Both the position numbers and the translations under genes were made by a program. A DNA stretch of 10,796 nucleotides from Acidimicrobiia bacterium. GTDB taxonomy: Bacteria; Actinomycetota; Acidimicrobiia; Acidimicrobiales; JACDCH01. The stretch spans positions 1 through 10,796 of the forward strand of contig JACDCH010000022.1 in NCBI GenBank assembly GCA_013694495.1, given 5' to 3'. Within the stretch, counting starts at the first letter, position 1. Each line of letters opens with the position of its first letter. Below the pieces are notes generated by a model. The model ran no database searches. It was given only the letters and a program-made list of their open reading frames with translations, and was not told where the DNA came from. Shown here one piece after another: positions 1-5,887 of this stretch.

Positions 1-465
1 CCACCCCGCCTCCGGTGCCGCCGCCCGCACCGCGTCGGTCACCGGTTCGGGATCGAGGCGGTGCAAGGCGGCCATGGTGCGGGCGAGTTGGCCAGGCAGG
101 TCCCGGACCAGCTGTGGAGCGCGCCGCAATGCCGCCGGTCCGTCGAGGCCGGCCAACAGCGGGCGACCGGCGGCGAAGTCGGCCATCGACCACCACCCGT
201 CGGCGCCCGGGGCGGGTTCGGAGATCCGCACCGCTGGCGTCGGGAACCCGAGCGAGGCGAGCGTCGCCTGCACGGCGGCCTCCTTGGCGCCCATCGCCCG
301 GTCCGGGGCGTTGCGCACCACCAGCGCGGCGGGCACCCTCTCCGGCTGGCCCTCGACCCGGACCGTCGCCATCGACGCCCAGAACCCGCCTGACAGCACC
401 CGGGGCCCGTCGACCACCTTGGCCGTCGGCCACGCGCCAGCCACGAGCCCGGCGACATCCTCCAT
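1..465 (-). CDS. APH-type phosphotransferase, N-terminal part (runs off window)
   Basis: The minus strand is open from an ATG at 465 to base 1, giving 155 codons with no stop. The protein starts MEDVAGLVAG and then shows LSGGFWAS, a VPAALVVRNAP strand, a GAKEAAVQATLASLGFPTP helix and strand, and a DLPGQLARTMAALHRL helix. This layout matches the N-lobe of the aminoglycoside phosphotransferase/choline kinase fold: a glycine-rich turn, a nucleotide-binding strand, and the helix with its Lys-Glu. The catalytic HxDxxxxN loop would lie in the missing part, so activity and substrate cannot be judged. Such kinases in actinobacteria are often of unknown substrate and are not necessarily resistance genes. 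The gene diverges from the MerR gene at 518 and shares its control region, so that regulator is the likely controller. Sure of the reading frame, fairly sure of the family. Confidence 0.75.
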   Translation of the reverse strand, partial: MEDVAGLVAGAWPTAKVVDGPRVLSGGFWASMATVRVEGQPERVPAALVVRNAPDRAMGAKEAAVQATLASLGFPTPAVRISEPAPGADGWWSMADFAAGRPLLAGLDGPAALRRAPQLVRDLPGQLARTMAALHRLDPEPVTDAVRAAAPEAGW

Positions 466-469
466 CGTT

Positions 470-510
470 ATAGTCACGGTATTTACCGTAACGGTAAATG
501 TTGGTACTGT
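470..510. promoter_or_regulatory. Candidate bidirectional promoter between the kinase and the MerR gene
   Basis: On the plus strand TTTACC (482-487), a 17-base spacer and TACTGT (505-510) lie 7 bases before the GTG at 518. On the minus strand TTTACC (498-493), a 17-base spacer and GACTAT (475-470) lie just before the ATG at 465. Both -35-like boxes are the arms of one palindrome, and the -10-like boxes sit at equal distances from its centre. The plus spacing fits a leaderless transcript starting at the GTG. The minus -10 is weak. Confidence 0.45.
481..499. promoter_or_regulatory. 19-bp perfect palindrome, probable MerR operator
   Basis: ATTTACCGT-A-ACGGTAAAT has two perfect 9-base arms around one central base. 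It lies between divergent genes, one of which encodes a MerR-family protein. The arrangement and the TTTAC...GTAAA edges resemble operators of MerR regulators such as LiuR. It covers the -35-like boxes of both directions rather than sitting in one long spacer, which suggests repression or autoregulation more than classic MerR activation. That mechanism is inference. Confidence 0.65.
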
Positions 511-517
511 CCAGGAG

Positions 518-1261
518 GTGCCTGCGACCGACCCCACCGAAACGGCTTCCGAGCTCACCGTGGACCAACTCGCGACCCGAGCCGGCCTCCCGGTGCGGAC
601 CATCCGCGAGTACCAGACCACAGGCCTGCTCCCCGGACCAGAACGACGCGGCCGCATCGGGATCTACGGGCCCACCCACCTGGCCCGCCTCGCCCTCATC
701 GGCCGGCTCCAGGACCGCGGCTACTCCCTCGCCGGCATCCGAGACCTCGTCAGCTCGTGGAGCGACGGCGCCGACCTCGGCGAGATCCTGGGCCTCGAAG
801 CCGACCAGCTCGTCCACCTCGACGAACCGGGCGCTCCCACCACCCCCGACCAGCTCGCCGCCCTTCTCCCCGCGTTGATCCCGGATCGGCTCGACGAACT
901 CCTCGCCGCCAGGATCATCGAAGCCTGCGGCCCCGACCGGTACTGCGTGCCCAGCCCGTCTCTGCTGCAGCTCACCCTCGATGCCCTCGCCGCCGGCTAC
1001 GAACCCGACCGCGTGCTCGACCTGCTGGGCACCATCCGGAGCGCCACCGCCGCCATCGCCAGCGCCACCGTCGAGCTCCTCACCGACCGGCCCACCGACG
1101 CCGACCCGGACCAGCTCCTCGCCCTCGCCACCCGGGGACGAGGGCTGCTCGCCCACGGCACCGGCCGGCTCACCATCCACGCCATCGGCAAGGCACTCGG
1201 CATCGACCACGACGGCGACACCACCACCGCCCTGCGACAGCTCCTCGAAGCCGACCGATGA
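518..1261 (+). CDS. MerR-family transcriptional regulator
   Basis: A 247-residue protein. The N-terminal winged helix (about residues 12-80) reads LTVDQLATRAGLPVRTIREYQTTGLLPGP, then GIYGPTHLARLALIGRLQDRGYSLAGIRDLV, which is the MerR helix-turn-helix and wing with its usual IREYQ/GLL signature. The remaining 160 residues are helical and leucine-rich, with no cysteine cluster of the metal-sensing kind, so an organic or acyl effector is more likely than a metal. GTG 518 is chosen because it follows a TANNNT box at leaderless spacing. GTG 560 is a possible later start, and the AGGAG at 513-517 is too close to 518 to act as a Shine-Dalgarno site there. It probably binds the palindrome at 481-499 and controls itself and the kinase. 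The stop overlaps the next start as ATGA. Confidence 0.85.
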   Translation: MPATDPTETASELTVDQLATRAGLPVRTIREYQTTGLLPGPERRGRIGIYGPTHLARLALIGRLQDRGYSLAGIRDLVSSWSDGADLGEILGLEADQLVHLDEPGAPTTPDQLAALLPALIPDRLDELLAARIIEACGPDRYCVPSPSLLQLTLDALAAGYEPDRVLDLLGTIRSATAAIASATVELLTDRPTDADPDQLLALATRGRGLLAHGTGRLTIHAIGKALGIDHDGDTTTALRQLLEADR

Positions 1262-1491
1262 CCGCACCGAACCAGACCGAACGCGACGCCTGGAACGGCG
1301 AGAGCGGCCAGCCCGTCCTTCCACAGGGCCGGCAGCGGATCGGGAGCCGGCTCACCGGACCGCATCGTGAGCAGCAGGCGTACGGTGCCGTCCGAGGCGA
1401 GGTGGTGCACGAGCAGGGCCGAGAACGTGTCGAGGTGCTGGGCGTCGTCGATGAGGATGAGGAGCGGCTCGCGGGCGTTCCTGGCCCGTAG
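1258..1491 (+). pseudogene. Start of a SAM-dependent methyltransferase, truncated after about 17 codons
   Basis: The ATG overlaps the MerR stop (ATGA), a sign of translational coupling. The first residues, MTAPNQTERDAWNGESG, are typical of the N-terminus of a class I SAM-dependent methyltransferase family that starts with a Wng..G..W motif. After this the expected sequence stops: residues 18-77 are unrelated, polar and charge-rich, and run antisense to a LuxR ATPase fragment until a TAG at 1489-1491. No glycine-rich SAM-binding motif is present. I read this as a methyltransferase gene cut by a deletion whose junction lies near 1301-1312. A 77-residue chimeric peptide may still be translated. 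The family call rests on a short stretch. Confidence 0.6.
1301..1490 (-). pseudogene. Internal fragment of a LuxR-family ATPase regulator
   Basis: The minus strand encodes ARNAREPLLILIDDAQHLD, then SALLVHHLASDGTVRLLLTMRSGEPAPD and PALWKDGLAAL. This is the Walker B region (LLILIDDAQHLD) and the sensor strand of the large AAA/STAND ATPase domain found in LuxR-type regulators of about 900 residues. Walker A, the rest of the ATPase and the C-terminal HTH are absent. The lower-coordinate end meets the methyltransferase start at 1301-1312. The higher-coordinate end loses homology near 1490. Only about 60 of the expected residues remain, so it cannot function. Fairly sure of the family, unsure of exact ends. 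Confidence 0.6.
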
Positions 1492-1729
1492 CCACGGCGA
1501 AGTTGGGGGCCGCGCTCGCGGGTCGGTGGGGGCGCCCGGGGAGCGATGAGACCACGCCCGTGCCGACCCGGGTCGACGCTGAACACGCGTAGCAAGCAGT
1601 CGGACGGGCGCCGTCGTGGTCGGTCACCGCGAAGCCCCGAACCGCGGGGTCGTGGGCATACCCAGGCTCGACACATCGCGACCGAGGATTCCGGCGGGGC
1701 TCCTCGTCGACGGGCGCGACACTGGCAAG

Positions 1730-2398
1730 GTGACGGCGGCCAGGGGAACCCTCATCGGCGTCCTCGCCGTCCTTGCGGTCGCCTGCTCGGGCGGCGAGGC
1801 GCCGCCGCCCGCAACGACCACGCCCGCGGGCGAGCTCGGGATCGTCGAGACCGGCTTCACCGGCGACAACGGCCCGACGGTGGTCGTACTGGGCGATTCG
1901 ATCGCCTACCGCGCCATCGAGGCGTTGCACGAGGCGCTCGACGGCGATCGGGTCCGGATCGCCGCCCTGATCGGCCAGGGATACGCCGGCGACCAGACGA
2001 CAGCCTCGAGCGGCACCCACCTGATGGTGGACATCGCCACCGTGTTCGCCCCGCTGAATCCCGACGTCGTGGTGTTCGCGCTCGGCACGAACGACGCCAT
2101 CATCCCCGAATCGACGATCGACGAGGCGACGGCGGCGATGCGCTCGATGGACGCACTGTTCCCGTCGGCGTGCCTGGTCGGCGTCGGCGTCAACGAGGCC
2201 GCGACGCTTCCCGGGTTCGACACCGCCGAGGCTCGCGGCATCAACCTGGCGCTCACCGAGATCGCCGACCAGTTCGTCGACATCTCACCGCTGGCCGCGT
2301 CGAGCTTCGAGCCGGACGGCATCCATCCGCCGCCGGAGGCCGTCGACAACTACGCAGCGCTGGTCGCCGACGCCGTCGACCGTTGCGTGGCGTCATGA
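1730..2398 (+). CDS. SGNH/GDSL-family hydrolase, predicted lipoprotein
   Basis: A 222-residue protein. Residues 1-18 form a short signal peptide (hydrophobic core IGVLAVLAVA) ending at Cys19, a likely lipidation site, followed by a Pro/Thr-rich linker. The SGNH blocks follow: VVVLGDS (nucleophile Ser57), a Gly in block II (IGQGYAG, residues 81-87), ALGTND (Asn121) and DGIH (Asp196, His199). The catalytic set is therefore complete and the length suits a single-domain esterase/lipase. Substrate is unknown; acyl or acetyl esters at the cell surface are typical. GTG 1730 is chosen because it puts the signal peptide at the N-terminus, although the frame stays open upstream to 1616. No good Shine-Dalgarno sequence is visible. 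It stands alone, after a deletion scar, with 238 bases upstream in which I see no other gene. Confidence 0.85.
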   Translation: MTAARGTLIGVLAVLAVACSGGEAPPPATTTPAGELGIVETGFTGDNGPTVVVLGDSIAYRAIEALHEALDGDRVRIAALIGQGYAGDQTTASSGTHLMVDIATVFAPLNPDVVVFALGTNDAIIPESTIDEATAAMRSMDALFPSACLVGVGVNEAATLPGFDTAEARGINLALTEIADQFVDISPLAASSFEPDGIHPPPEAVDNYAALVADAVDRCVAS

Positions 2399-2489
2399 GC
2401 CCTGCGCCCGGGGAGGCCGACGAAGCGGGCCCCTTCTTTGTCGACTCGACCGCGCATTTCGCGCCCGAGCCGACAATGAACCGAACGAG

Positions 2490-2592
2490 CTACTCGATTC
2501 GCAATCCAGAAATGGCACGCGCGATCACCAGCTGTTGGATCTGCTCAGTTTTCGAAGATGTCGTAGAGGTCCCGATCCCGTTCGGCGGGTTC
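2490..2592 (-). pseudogene. Acyl-CoA dehydrogenase C-terminal tail, copy 1 (frameshifted)
   Basis: On the minus strand the end reads EQIQQLVIARAISGLRIE followed by TAG (2492-2490), the characteristic last helix of acyl-CoA dehydrogenases. Just upstream, in another frame, is EPAERDRDLYDIFE. Compared with copy 2 at 6333, where GGCACCGAGCAG joins the two halves, two bases are missing here (AACTGAGCAG), which breaks the frame. Everything N-terminal of this tail is absent. It lies in the 333-base stretch between the SGNH hydrolase and the FitB-like toxin, where no intact gene is seen. Confidence 0.7.
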
Positions 2593-2680
2593 CAGAACCC
2601 CAGTGTTTGCAGGGTTTTCGTTCCCCGAATTTCCCCCAGATCCGGCCCTTGGCGGCGAGTTCCAGTACCAAATCAGTACA
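2490..2680 (-). repeat. Dispersed degenerate repeat of about 190 bp, copy 1
   Basis: This stretch resembles 6333-6521 along its length: the acyl-CoA dehydrogenase tail at one end, a variable middle, and at the other end a motif GAGTTCCAGTACC...CAGTAC matching GAGTTCTAGTACC...TAGTAC. The AGTAC unit occurs twice, 11 bases apart, in both copies. Both copies lie just past the 3' end of a minus-strand toxin-antitoxin gene or remnant. It may be an ancestral duplication or two insertions at related sites. Confidence 0.5.
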
Positions 2681-2686
2681 TCGAGC

Positions 2687-2712
2687 CTCGAAGATCCTTG
2701 TCGATCTTCGAG
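2687..2712 (-). terminator. Hairpin downstream of the FitB-like toxin
   Basis: CTCGAAGATC and GATCTTCGAG form a perfect 10-bp stem around a 6-base loop, beginning 20 bases after the toxin stop on the minus strand. There is no clear T-tract after the stem, so it could be an L-shaped actinobacterial terminator or simply an RNA-stabilising hairpin. Confidence 0.5.
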
Positions 2713-2731
2713 CGGGAGGACGTCGCTGCGA

Positions 2732-3151
2732 TCACGCACCCACCCAGGGATCGACGAAGTCGACGCCGGTGCCGGCGAAGTCTTTCGTGTTCCTCGTGGC
2801 GAGCGTGGCGTCGTGGACCAAGCAGATGGCGGCGATCTGCGCGTCGAGGGCGGCGATGGGCGCGCCGGTGCGCTCGCGGACAGACACGACCGCGGCGTAG
2901 CGGCGGGCGGCGGCCTGTTCGAACGGGAGCACCTCATCGGCGAACGTCGACGACAGCTCGTCGATCGCGGCCTCGAGCACACTGCGGCGCCTCCCACGAG
3001 AGAGGCGTGCGATGCCGTAGAGGAGCTCGGCGAGCGTGACGGCGGTCAGTCGAAGGCCCCGCGGATCCTGCAGGGCGAACCAGGCCACGACCTCGTCGGC
3101 TGGGTGGGGTCGCATCAGCTCCGACACCACGTTGGTGTCGAGGACGATCAC
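2732..3151 (-). CDS. FitB/VapC-type PIN-domain toxin (endoribonuclease)
   Basis: A 139-residue PIN-domain protein, the same length as gonococcal FitB. It starts MIVLDTNVVSELMRP and carries the acidic metal-binding set at Asp5, Glu42 (TLAELLYGIA), Asp103 (ALDAQIAAI) and Asp124 (RNTKDF), with Asn121 nearby. These positions match the FitB layout closely. Members of the family cut RNA with Mg2+ and are held inactive by their partner antitoxin. The start is GTG 3151, overlapping the antitoxin stop as GTGA, so translation is coupled. A hairpin follows 20 bases after the stop. The domain looks complete and probably active. Confidence 0.93.
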   Translation of the reverse strand: MIVLDTNVVSELMRPHPADEVVAWFALQDPRGLRLTAVTLAELLYGIARLSRGRRRSVLEAAIDELSSTFADEVLPFEQAAARRYAAVVSVRERTGAPIAALDAQIAAICLVHDATLATRNTKDFAGTGVDFVDPWVGA

Positions 3152-3387
3152 GAAAGATTCGCCGAGCGCGGCGCATCAGCGCGCGGCGGGAGGTCGAGGT
3201 CGGCACCGCCGGCCGACACCGCCGCGGCAACGAGGCGATCGACGAGGCTCTCGCCCCGCTGCGCTCGCACGGCCTGCTCCAGGATGGCGCGGATCTCGGC
3301 CTCCATGGATCGACCGTGCTGCGCGGCAAGCACTCGCAGGCGTTCGCGCACGCTGTCGTCGAGGTTCCTGATGCTGATGTCGGCCAC
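3148..3387 (-). CDS. FitA/VapB-type ribbon-helix-helix antitoxin
   Basis: A 79-residue protein, close to FitA in length. Residues 1-42 (VADISIRNLDDSVRERLRVL, AAQHGRSMEAEIRAILEQAV) form the ribbon-helix-helix DNA-binding domain, with ISIRNL as the strand that enters the DNA groove. The C-terminal tail (ESLVDRLVAAAVSAGGADLDLP) resembles the FitA region that wraps the toxin. The GTG at 3387 is supported by AGGAGGTG about 7 bases upstream. The gene begins the two-gene operon with the FitB-like toxin. The double palindrome directly upstream (3401-3419) is its probable operator, giving autorepression by the complex. Confidence 0.92.
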   Translation of the reverse strand: MADISIRNLDDSVRERLRVLAAQHGRSMEAEIRAILEQAVRAQRGESLVDRLVAAAVSAGGADLDLPPRADAPRSANLS

Positions 3388-3400
3388 CCGAGCGCACCTC

Positions 3401-3419
3401 CTGCTAGCAATGCTAGCAG
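3401..3419 (-). promoter_or_regulatory. Operator of the FitAB-like pair: twin TGCTAGCA palindromes
   Basis: CTGCTAGCA-A-TGCTAGCAG is a 19-bp perfect palindrome built from two copies of TGCTAGCA, each a palindrome itself. It abuts the Shine-Dalgarno sequence of the antitoxin and contains a TAGCAT -10-like box (minus strand, 3415-3410). The known FitA half-site is close to TGCTATCA, so the similarity supports the FitAB call. Here the two sites are one base apart instead of about 12. Confidence 0.75.
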
Positions 3420-3438
3420 AGACCAGGGTAACGAACGG

Positions 3439-4470
3439 CTGACCACGCTGCCGACCGGTACGCGGCGGCGGTTGCGTACTGAGCCGAGCGTCCCTGAACG
3501 GCACATCGGGGGCAGGCGCACTCGACGCGTTTCCGGGCAGCGTCGATCCGGCGACGATCCTCTTCACGTCGGTCATCGCCGAAGCGCCGCTCGACACGGC
3601 GACGCTGTTGTTCCTCGACAACGAGTATGCACAGGACGACGTCAACAAATTCGCCGCACTCGCGTCTGAGTCGGGCCCGGTGCGATCGCTCGATCAAGCC
3701 ACCAGCGGCGACCGGCGAACGAGTAGCCGGTACCTCGACGTGATGGCTCCGATGCAGCTCGGCGACGAGCTTCGAGCCGCGCTGATCTCGGGCGGTCGAT
3801 GTTGGGGTGTGTTCTGCCTCCATCGCATGGACGCACCGGACGGGTTCAGCGCGGAGGAGGTGGTCCTCGTCCGCCGGCTTGCGCCTCAAATCGGCGAGGG
3901 CTTGCGGCGCGCGCTCGTCGTCAGCGGAACGACACGGGCCAGGCCAGGCTCGCGAGGACCGGGCGTGATCGTGCTCGACGACGACATGTCCGTCACGTCG
4001 ATCAACGCGGAAGCCGAGCGTTGGTTGGCCGACCTGTGCGATCCCGCGTGGATCGACCTCGGCAACGGGTCGCTGCCGGCCGCGGTGTTCGCCGCCGCGT
4101 CCGCCCTGGCGCGCATGGAGTCGGACGAGGATGCGAGGCCGCCCACCGTCCGGCTCCGGTCGATCGACGGCAGCGGCTCACGCTCCACGCGTCGCGCCTC
4201 GCGGGTCCTGCTGCCAGCCAGACCGCAGTCGTCCTCGAGGCCGCCCGACCGGTCGACGTGACGTCGATCTACCTCGACGCCCTCGGTATCGGTCTCACGC
4301 CGGCGCAGACCCGGGTCGGTCGCTCGTGCTGCGGGGGCACTCGACTCGGCAGGATCGTCAACGACTTGCGCATCTCGTCGCACACCGGTGTTTGCAATTC
4401 ACCCAGTCGTTCGGCCCCCGAGCGACTCGCGGACGGGCATGAGACCGAGGTCGAGCGTGGACCATGCTTT
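3439..4470 (+). pseudogene. Decayed GAF/PAS-LuxR transcriptional regulator
   Basis: The pieces read in order along the plus strand but in changing frames. DRYAAAVAY (frame ending at the TGA near 3470) shifts to ALDAFPGSVDPATILFTSVIAEAPL and on through a GAF-like region (LGDELRAALISGGRCWGVFCLHR) and a PAS-like region (GVIVLDDDMSVTSINAEAERWL). At about 4172 a one-base loss (GACGGCAGCGGC where GACGGCCAGCGGC is expected) moves the frame to RLTLHASRLAGPAASQTAVVLEAARP and GLTPAQTRVGR. A base loss and a base gain follow within the HTH (LVLRGHSTRQ, then IVNDLRISSHT), and the last helix is scrambled. The family normally ends in a LuxR HTH binding DNA. The 5' end is missing and meets the FitAB operator. 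The region was one gene, now dead. Both ends are approximate. Confidence 0.75.
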
Positions 4471-4589
4471 GCACGCCGATCTCGCAGCGAGCGCGGCGCA
4501 TCCCAGACCAACGTCCCAATATCCCAAGTCGAGGTGTCCCCCAAACGCCGGTTCCGCGCGCGTTCCTACGTACAAGGCTGGGACGAGGA

Positions 4590-4979
4590 TCAGAGTGCCT
4601 CGACCTCGCATCGCAGTCCTGGCGCGTTGGCGAGGCGGTGATCTGCGGTGGCCAACGGGCTGTCGACGGCTTCGGCGAGTGCGACGTAGCACCCGTCGTA
4701 AGCGGTCAGGTTCGACCGAAGCTCCCAGACCCGGCGAAGGAGAGGCGCCGTTGGGAACACGGTGATGGGGAAGGCGAGCAGATCACTGATGGCGGCATCC
4801 GCCTCTGCTGCTGTCAGGTGCCCCGTGTTGGCGTGGCGTCGAAGGACCGAGGTGACCTCGATCCGCACGAGGTCTGGTCCGACGATGGTCTCGCCGCGGA
4901 GTCGGTGTCTGAACCGCTGCCCGTCGGGCCCGGCATCGGCGAGCACCGGTGCGAGGACCGACGCGTCAACGACGAGCAC
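4590..4979 (-). CDS. VapC-type PIN-domain toxin (endoribonuclease)
   Basis: A 129-residue PIN-domain protein starting VLVVDASVLAPVLADAG. The acidic set is visible at Asp5, Glu41 (LVRIEVTSVL), Asp95 (TAYDGCYVALAEA) and Asp113 (ATADHRL), typical of active VapC RNases. GTG 4979 is preferred because it places Asp5 correctly and follows GAGGAAC; the open frame extends nine codons further without adding domain sequence. It overlaps the antitoxin gene by 14 bases, so the two are co-translated. It is only distantly similar to the PIN protein at 3151-2732, so the two pairs are independent acquisitions rather than a recent duplication. The 119 bases between this gene and the decayed regulator hold nothing I recognise. 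Confidence 0.92.
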   Translation of the reverse strand: MLVVDASVLAPVLADAGPDGQRFRHRLRGETIVGPDLVRIEVTSVLRRHANTGHLTAAEADAAISDLLAFPITVFPTAPLLRRVWELRSNLTAYDGCYVALAEAVDSPLATADHRLANAPGLRCEVEAL

Positions 4980-5196
4980 GTTCCTCGTCGATCGCCTCGA
5001 TCGCACTCCTGGCCGAAAGCAGACCCTTCGGCCGGCGCTCGATCCGCTCGAGCATCTCCTCGACGGTCGGTGTCGTGGCGATCAGCGCAAGCTGACCGGC
5101 GAGGAACTGCTGCAGAGATTGTCCGGCGTTCTCCGCCCGCCGGACCAAGACCTCGTGGACCTCGGCCGGCACATCACGCACCTGCACGTTCGGCAT
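4966..5196 (-). CDS. VapB-type antitoxin
   Basis: A 76-residue protein starting MPNVQVRDVPAEVHEVLVRR, a ribbon-helix-helix domain with the strand VQVRDVP and the helix pair through NAGQSLQQFLAGQLALIA. The tail TPTVEEMLERIERRPKG, LSARSAIEAIDEERARR is charged and should bind the toxin. The ATG at 5196 lies 6 bases after a TACTAT box, so the mRNA is probably leaderless. An in-frame ATG at 5211 lies upstream of that box and is unlikely to be used. The antitoxin precedes and overlaps its toxin, the usual VapBC order. Confidence 0.9.
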   Translation of the reverse strand: MPNVQVRDVPAEVHEVLVRRAENAGQSLQQFLAGQLALIATTPTVEEMLERIERRPKGLLSARSAIEAIDEERARR

Positions 5197-5230
5197 GCAT
5201 GCATAGTACATGCACTTCCGCAGCTCACAA
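5197..5230 (-). promoter_or_regulatory. Leaderless vapBC promoter with TGCATG repeats
   Basis: On the minus strand TTGTGA (5230-5225), a 16-base spacer and TACTAT (5208-5203) end 6 bases before the ATG at 5196. The -10 box is framed by TGCATG units 11 bases apart, the second running into a further GCATG at the start codon. Repeats straddling the -10 fit an operator bound by the antitoxin-toxin complex. Confidence 0.6.
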
Positions 5231-5413
5231 CAGGAAGCGTTCCTCAAGGCCTCGGCGGCATCCGCGTCGGTCGTCTTCGACGCCACCGCATGACCCCTCA
5301 GGCCACGTCGTCGAGCGCATCGAAGCCGACGATGACACACGTCAGCAACCGCCCCATCCGGACCCGAATCGACAGCCGGACGACCCTGGATCCGAGCCGA
5401 TCGAGGTGACTAT

Positions 5414-5444
5414 GCCGCTTCCGAAGTCAGGCTTCGGAAGCGGC
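5414..5444. repeat. Perfect 13-bp hairpin
   Basis: GCCGCTTCCGAAG and CTTCGGAAGCGGC pair perfectly around a TCAGG loop. It lies in the 360 bases between the VapB gene and the HTH gene, in which I see no coding region. There is no T-tract on either strand, so a simple terminator is not assured. It could also be a REP-like element, a recombination site or an RNA structure. Confidence 0.7.
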
Positions 5445-5452
5445 CGCTGAAC

Positions 5453-5465
5453 GGCCCTGCGGGCC
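5453..5465. repeat. Short second hairpin
   Basis: GGCCC-TGC-GGGCC forms a 5-bp stem 8 bases after the 13-bp hairpin. Together they form a tandem stem-loop block. Alone it would be too short to report. Confidence 0.45.
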
Positions 5466-5557
5466 TTGGGCTCACGCCGCCGCGCCCGGTTGCCACCGTC
5501 GCAGCACGGCCTCGTCGCGTGACGCCGAGCGCAGGGACCGATCCAGTCCCGAGGCTC

Positions 5558-5797
5558 CTACTCGGCGTCGGTGGCCTCGGCGGCGGGGCTGGACCGCAGG
5601 GTGGCGATGATCTCGTCGAGGAAGAAGTGGTACTTGCGGCTCTCGGGGAGGCGGCTGGCCGGGAGACGGCCGTCGTTGGCCATGACCATCACGGTGCGGA
5701 CGTTCAGGCCGAGCAGCTCGGCGACCTGGGCGGTGTCGAGGATCGGTGGATAGATCGCCCGAAGCCCCTCGAGCGTCAGGTCGTCCTCGTCCGCCAC
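5558..5797 (-). CDS. Small HTH protein of the excisionase/MerR-like (HTH_17) type
   Basis: A 79-residue protein. Residues from about 18 to 62 read ILDTAQVAELLGLNVRTVMVMANDGRLPASRLPESRKYHFFLDEIIATL, the standard HTH_17 pattern: a first helix pair (TAQVAELLGLNVRTVMVM), a DGRLP wing turn and a final helix carrying the arginine/lysine-rich face. Such proteins act as excisionases, or as small regulators in mobile elements. GTG 5797 is chosen because a TACCGT box lies 8 bases upstream, which suits a leaderless start, and because sequence above it is of low quality; the frame is open to 5878. It differs from the HTH protein at 9364, so it belongs to another element. No integrase is adjacent. Confidence 0.72.
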   Translation of the reverse strand: MADEDDLTLEGLRAIYPPILDTAQVAELLGLNVRTVMVMANDGRLPASRLPESRKYHFFLDEIIATLRSSPAAEATDAE

Positions 5798-5887
5798 GAC
5801 GCGGAACGGTACTGCCGCTGAAACGCGCTTTTCGCGCTCGATTCGCCTTGGTGTGCTGCAGCGTCGCGCTGGTCGCAATCGTTGACC

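Noticed and set aside
44..58. GGTTCGGGATC resembling a tRNA T-loop
   Set aside because: It lies inside the phosphotransferase reading frame, and no acceptor or anticodon stem could be found around it.
2399..2450. Possible terminator after the SGNH hydrolase (CCCG...CGGG, then CCCCTTCTTT)
   Set aside because: The best stem is only 4-5 bp with a loop of about 15 bases; too weak to call despite the T-rich tail.
1546..3039. Long plus-strand open frame of 497 codons
   Set aside because: Composition is Arg/Gly/Pro-rich with no domain, and it crosses the SGNH hydrolase, an acyl-CoA dehydrogenase remnant and the antisense of the FitB-like toxin. It is a GC-rich shadow frame.
4464..5450. Plus-strand open frames of 328 and 215 codons across the VapBC pair
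   Set aside because: Antisense to two well-supported toxin-antitoxin genes; no recognisable domain.
5414..5465. CRISPR-like or integron attC interpretation of the hairpins
   Set aside because: There is only one copy of each stem, no regular spacers, and no attC consensus ends are visible.
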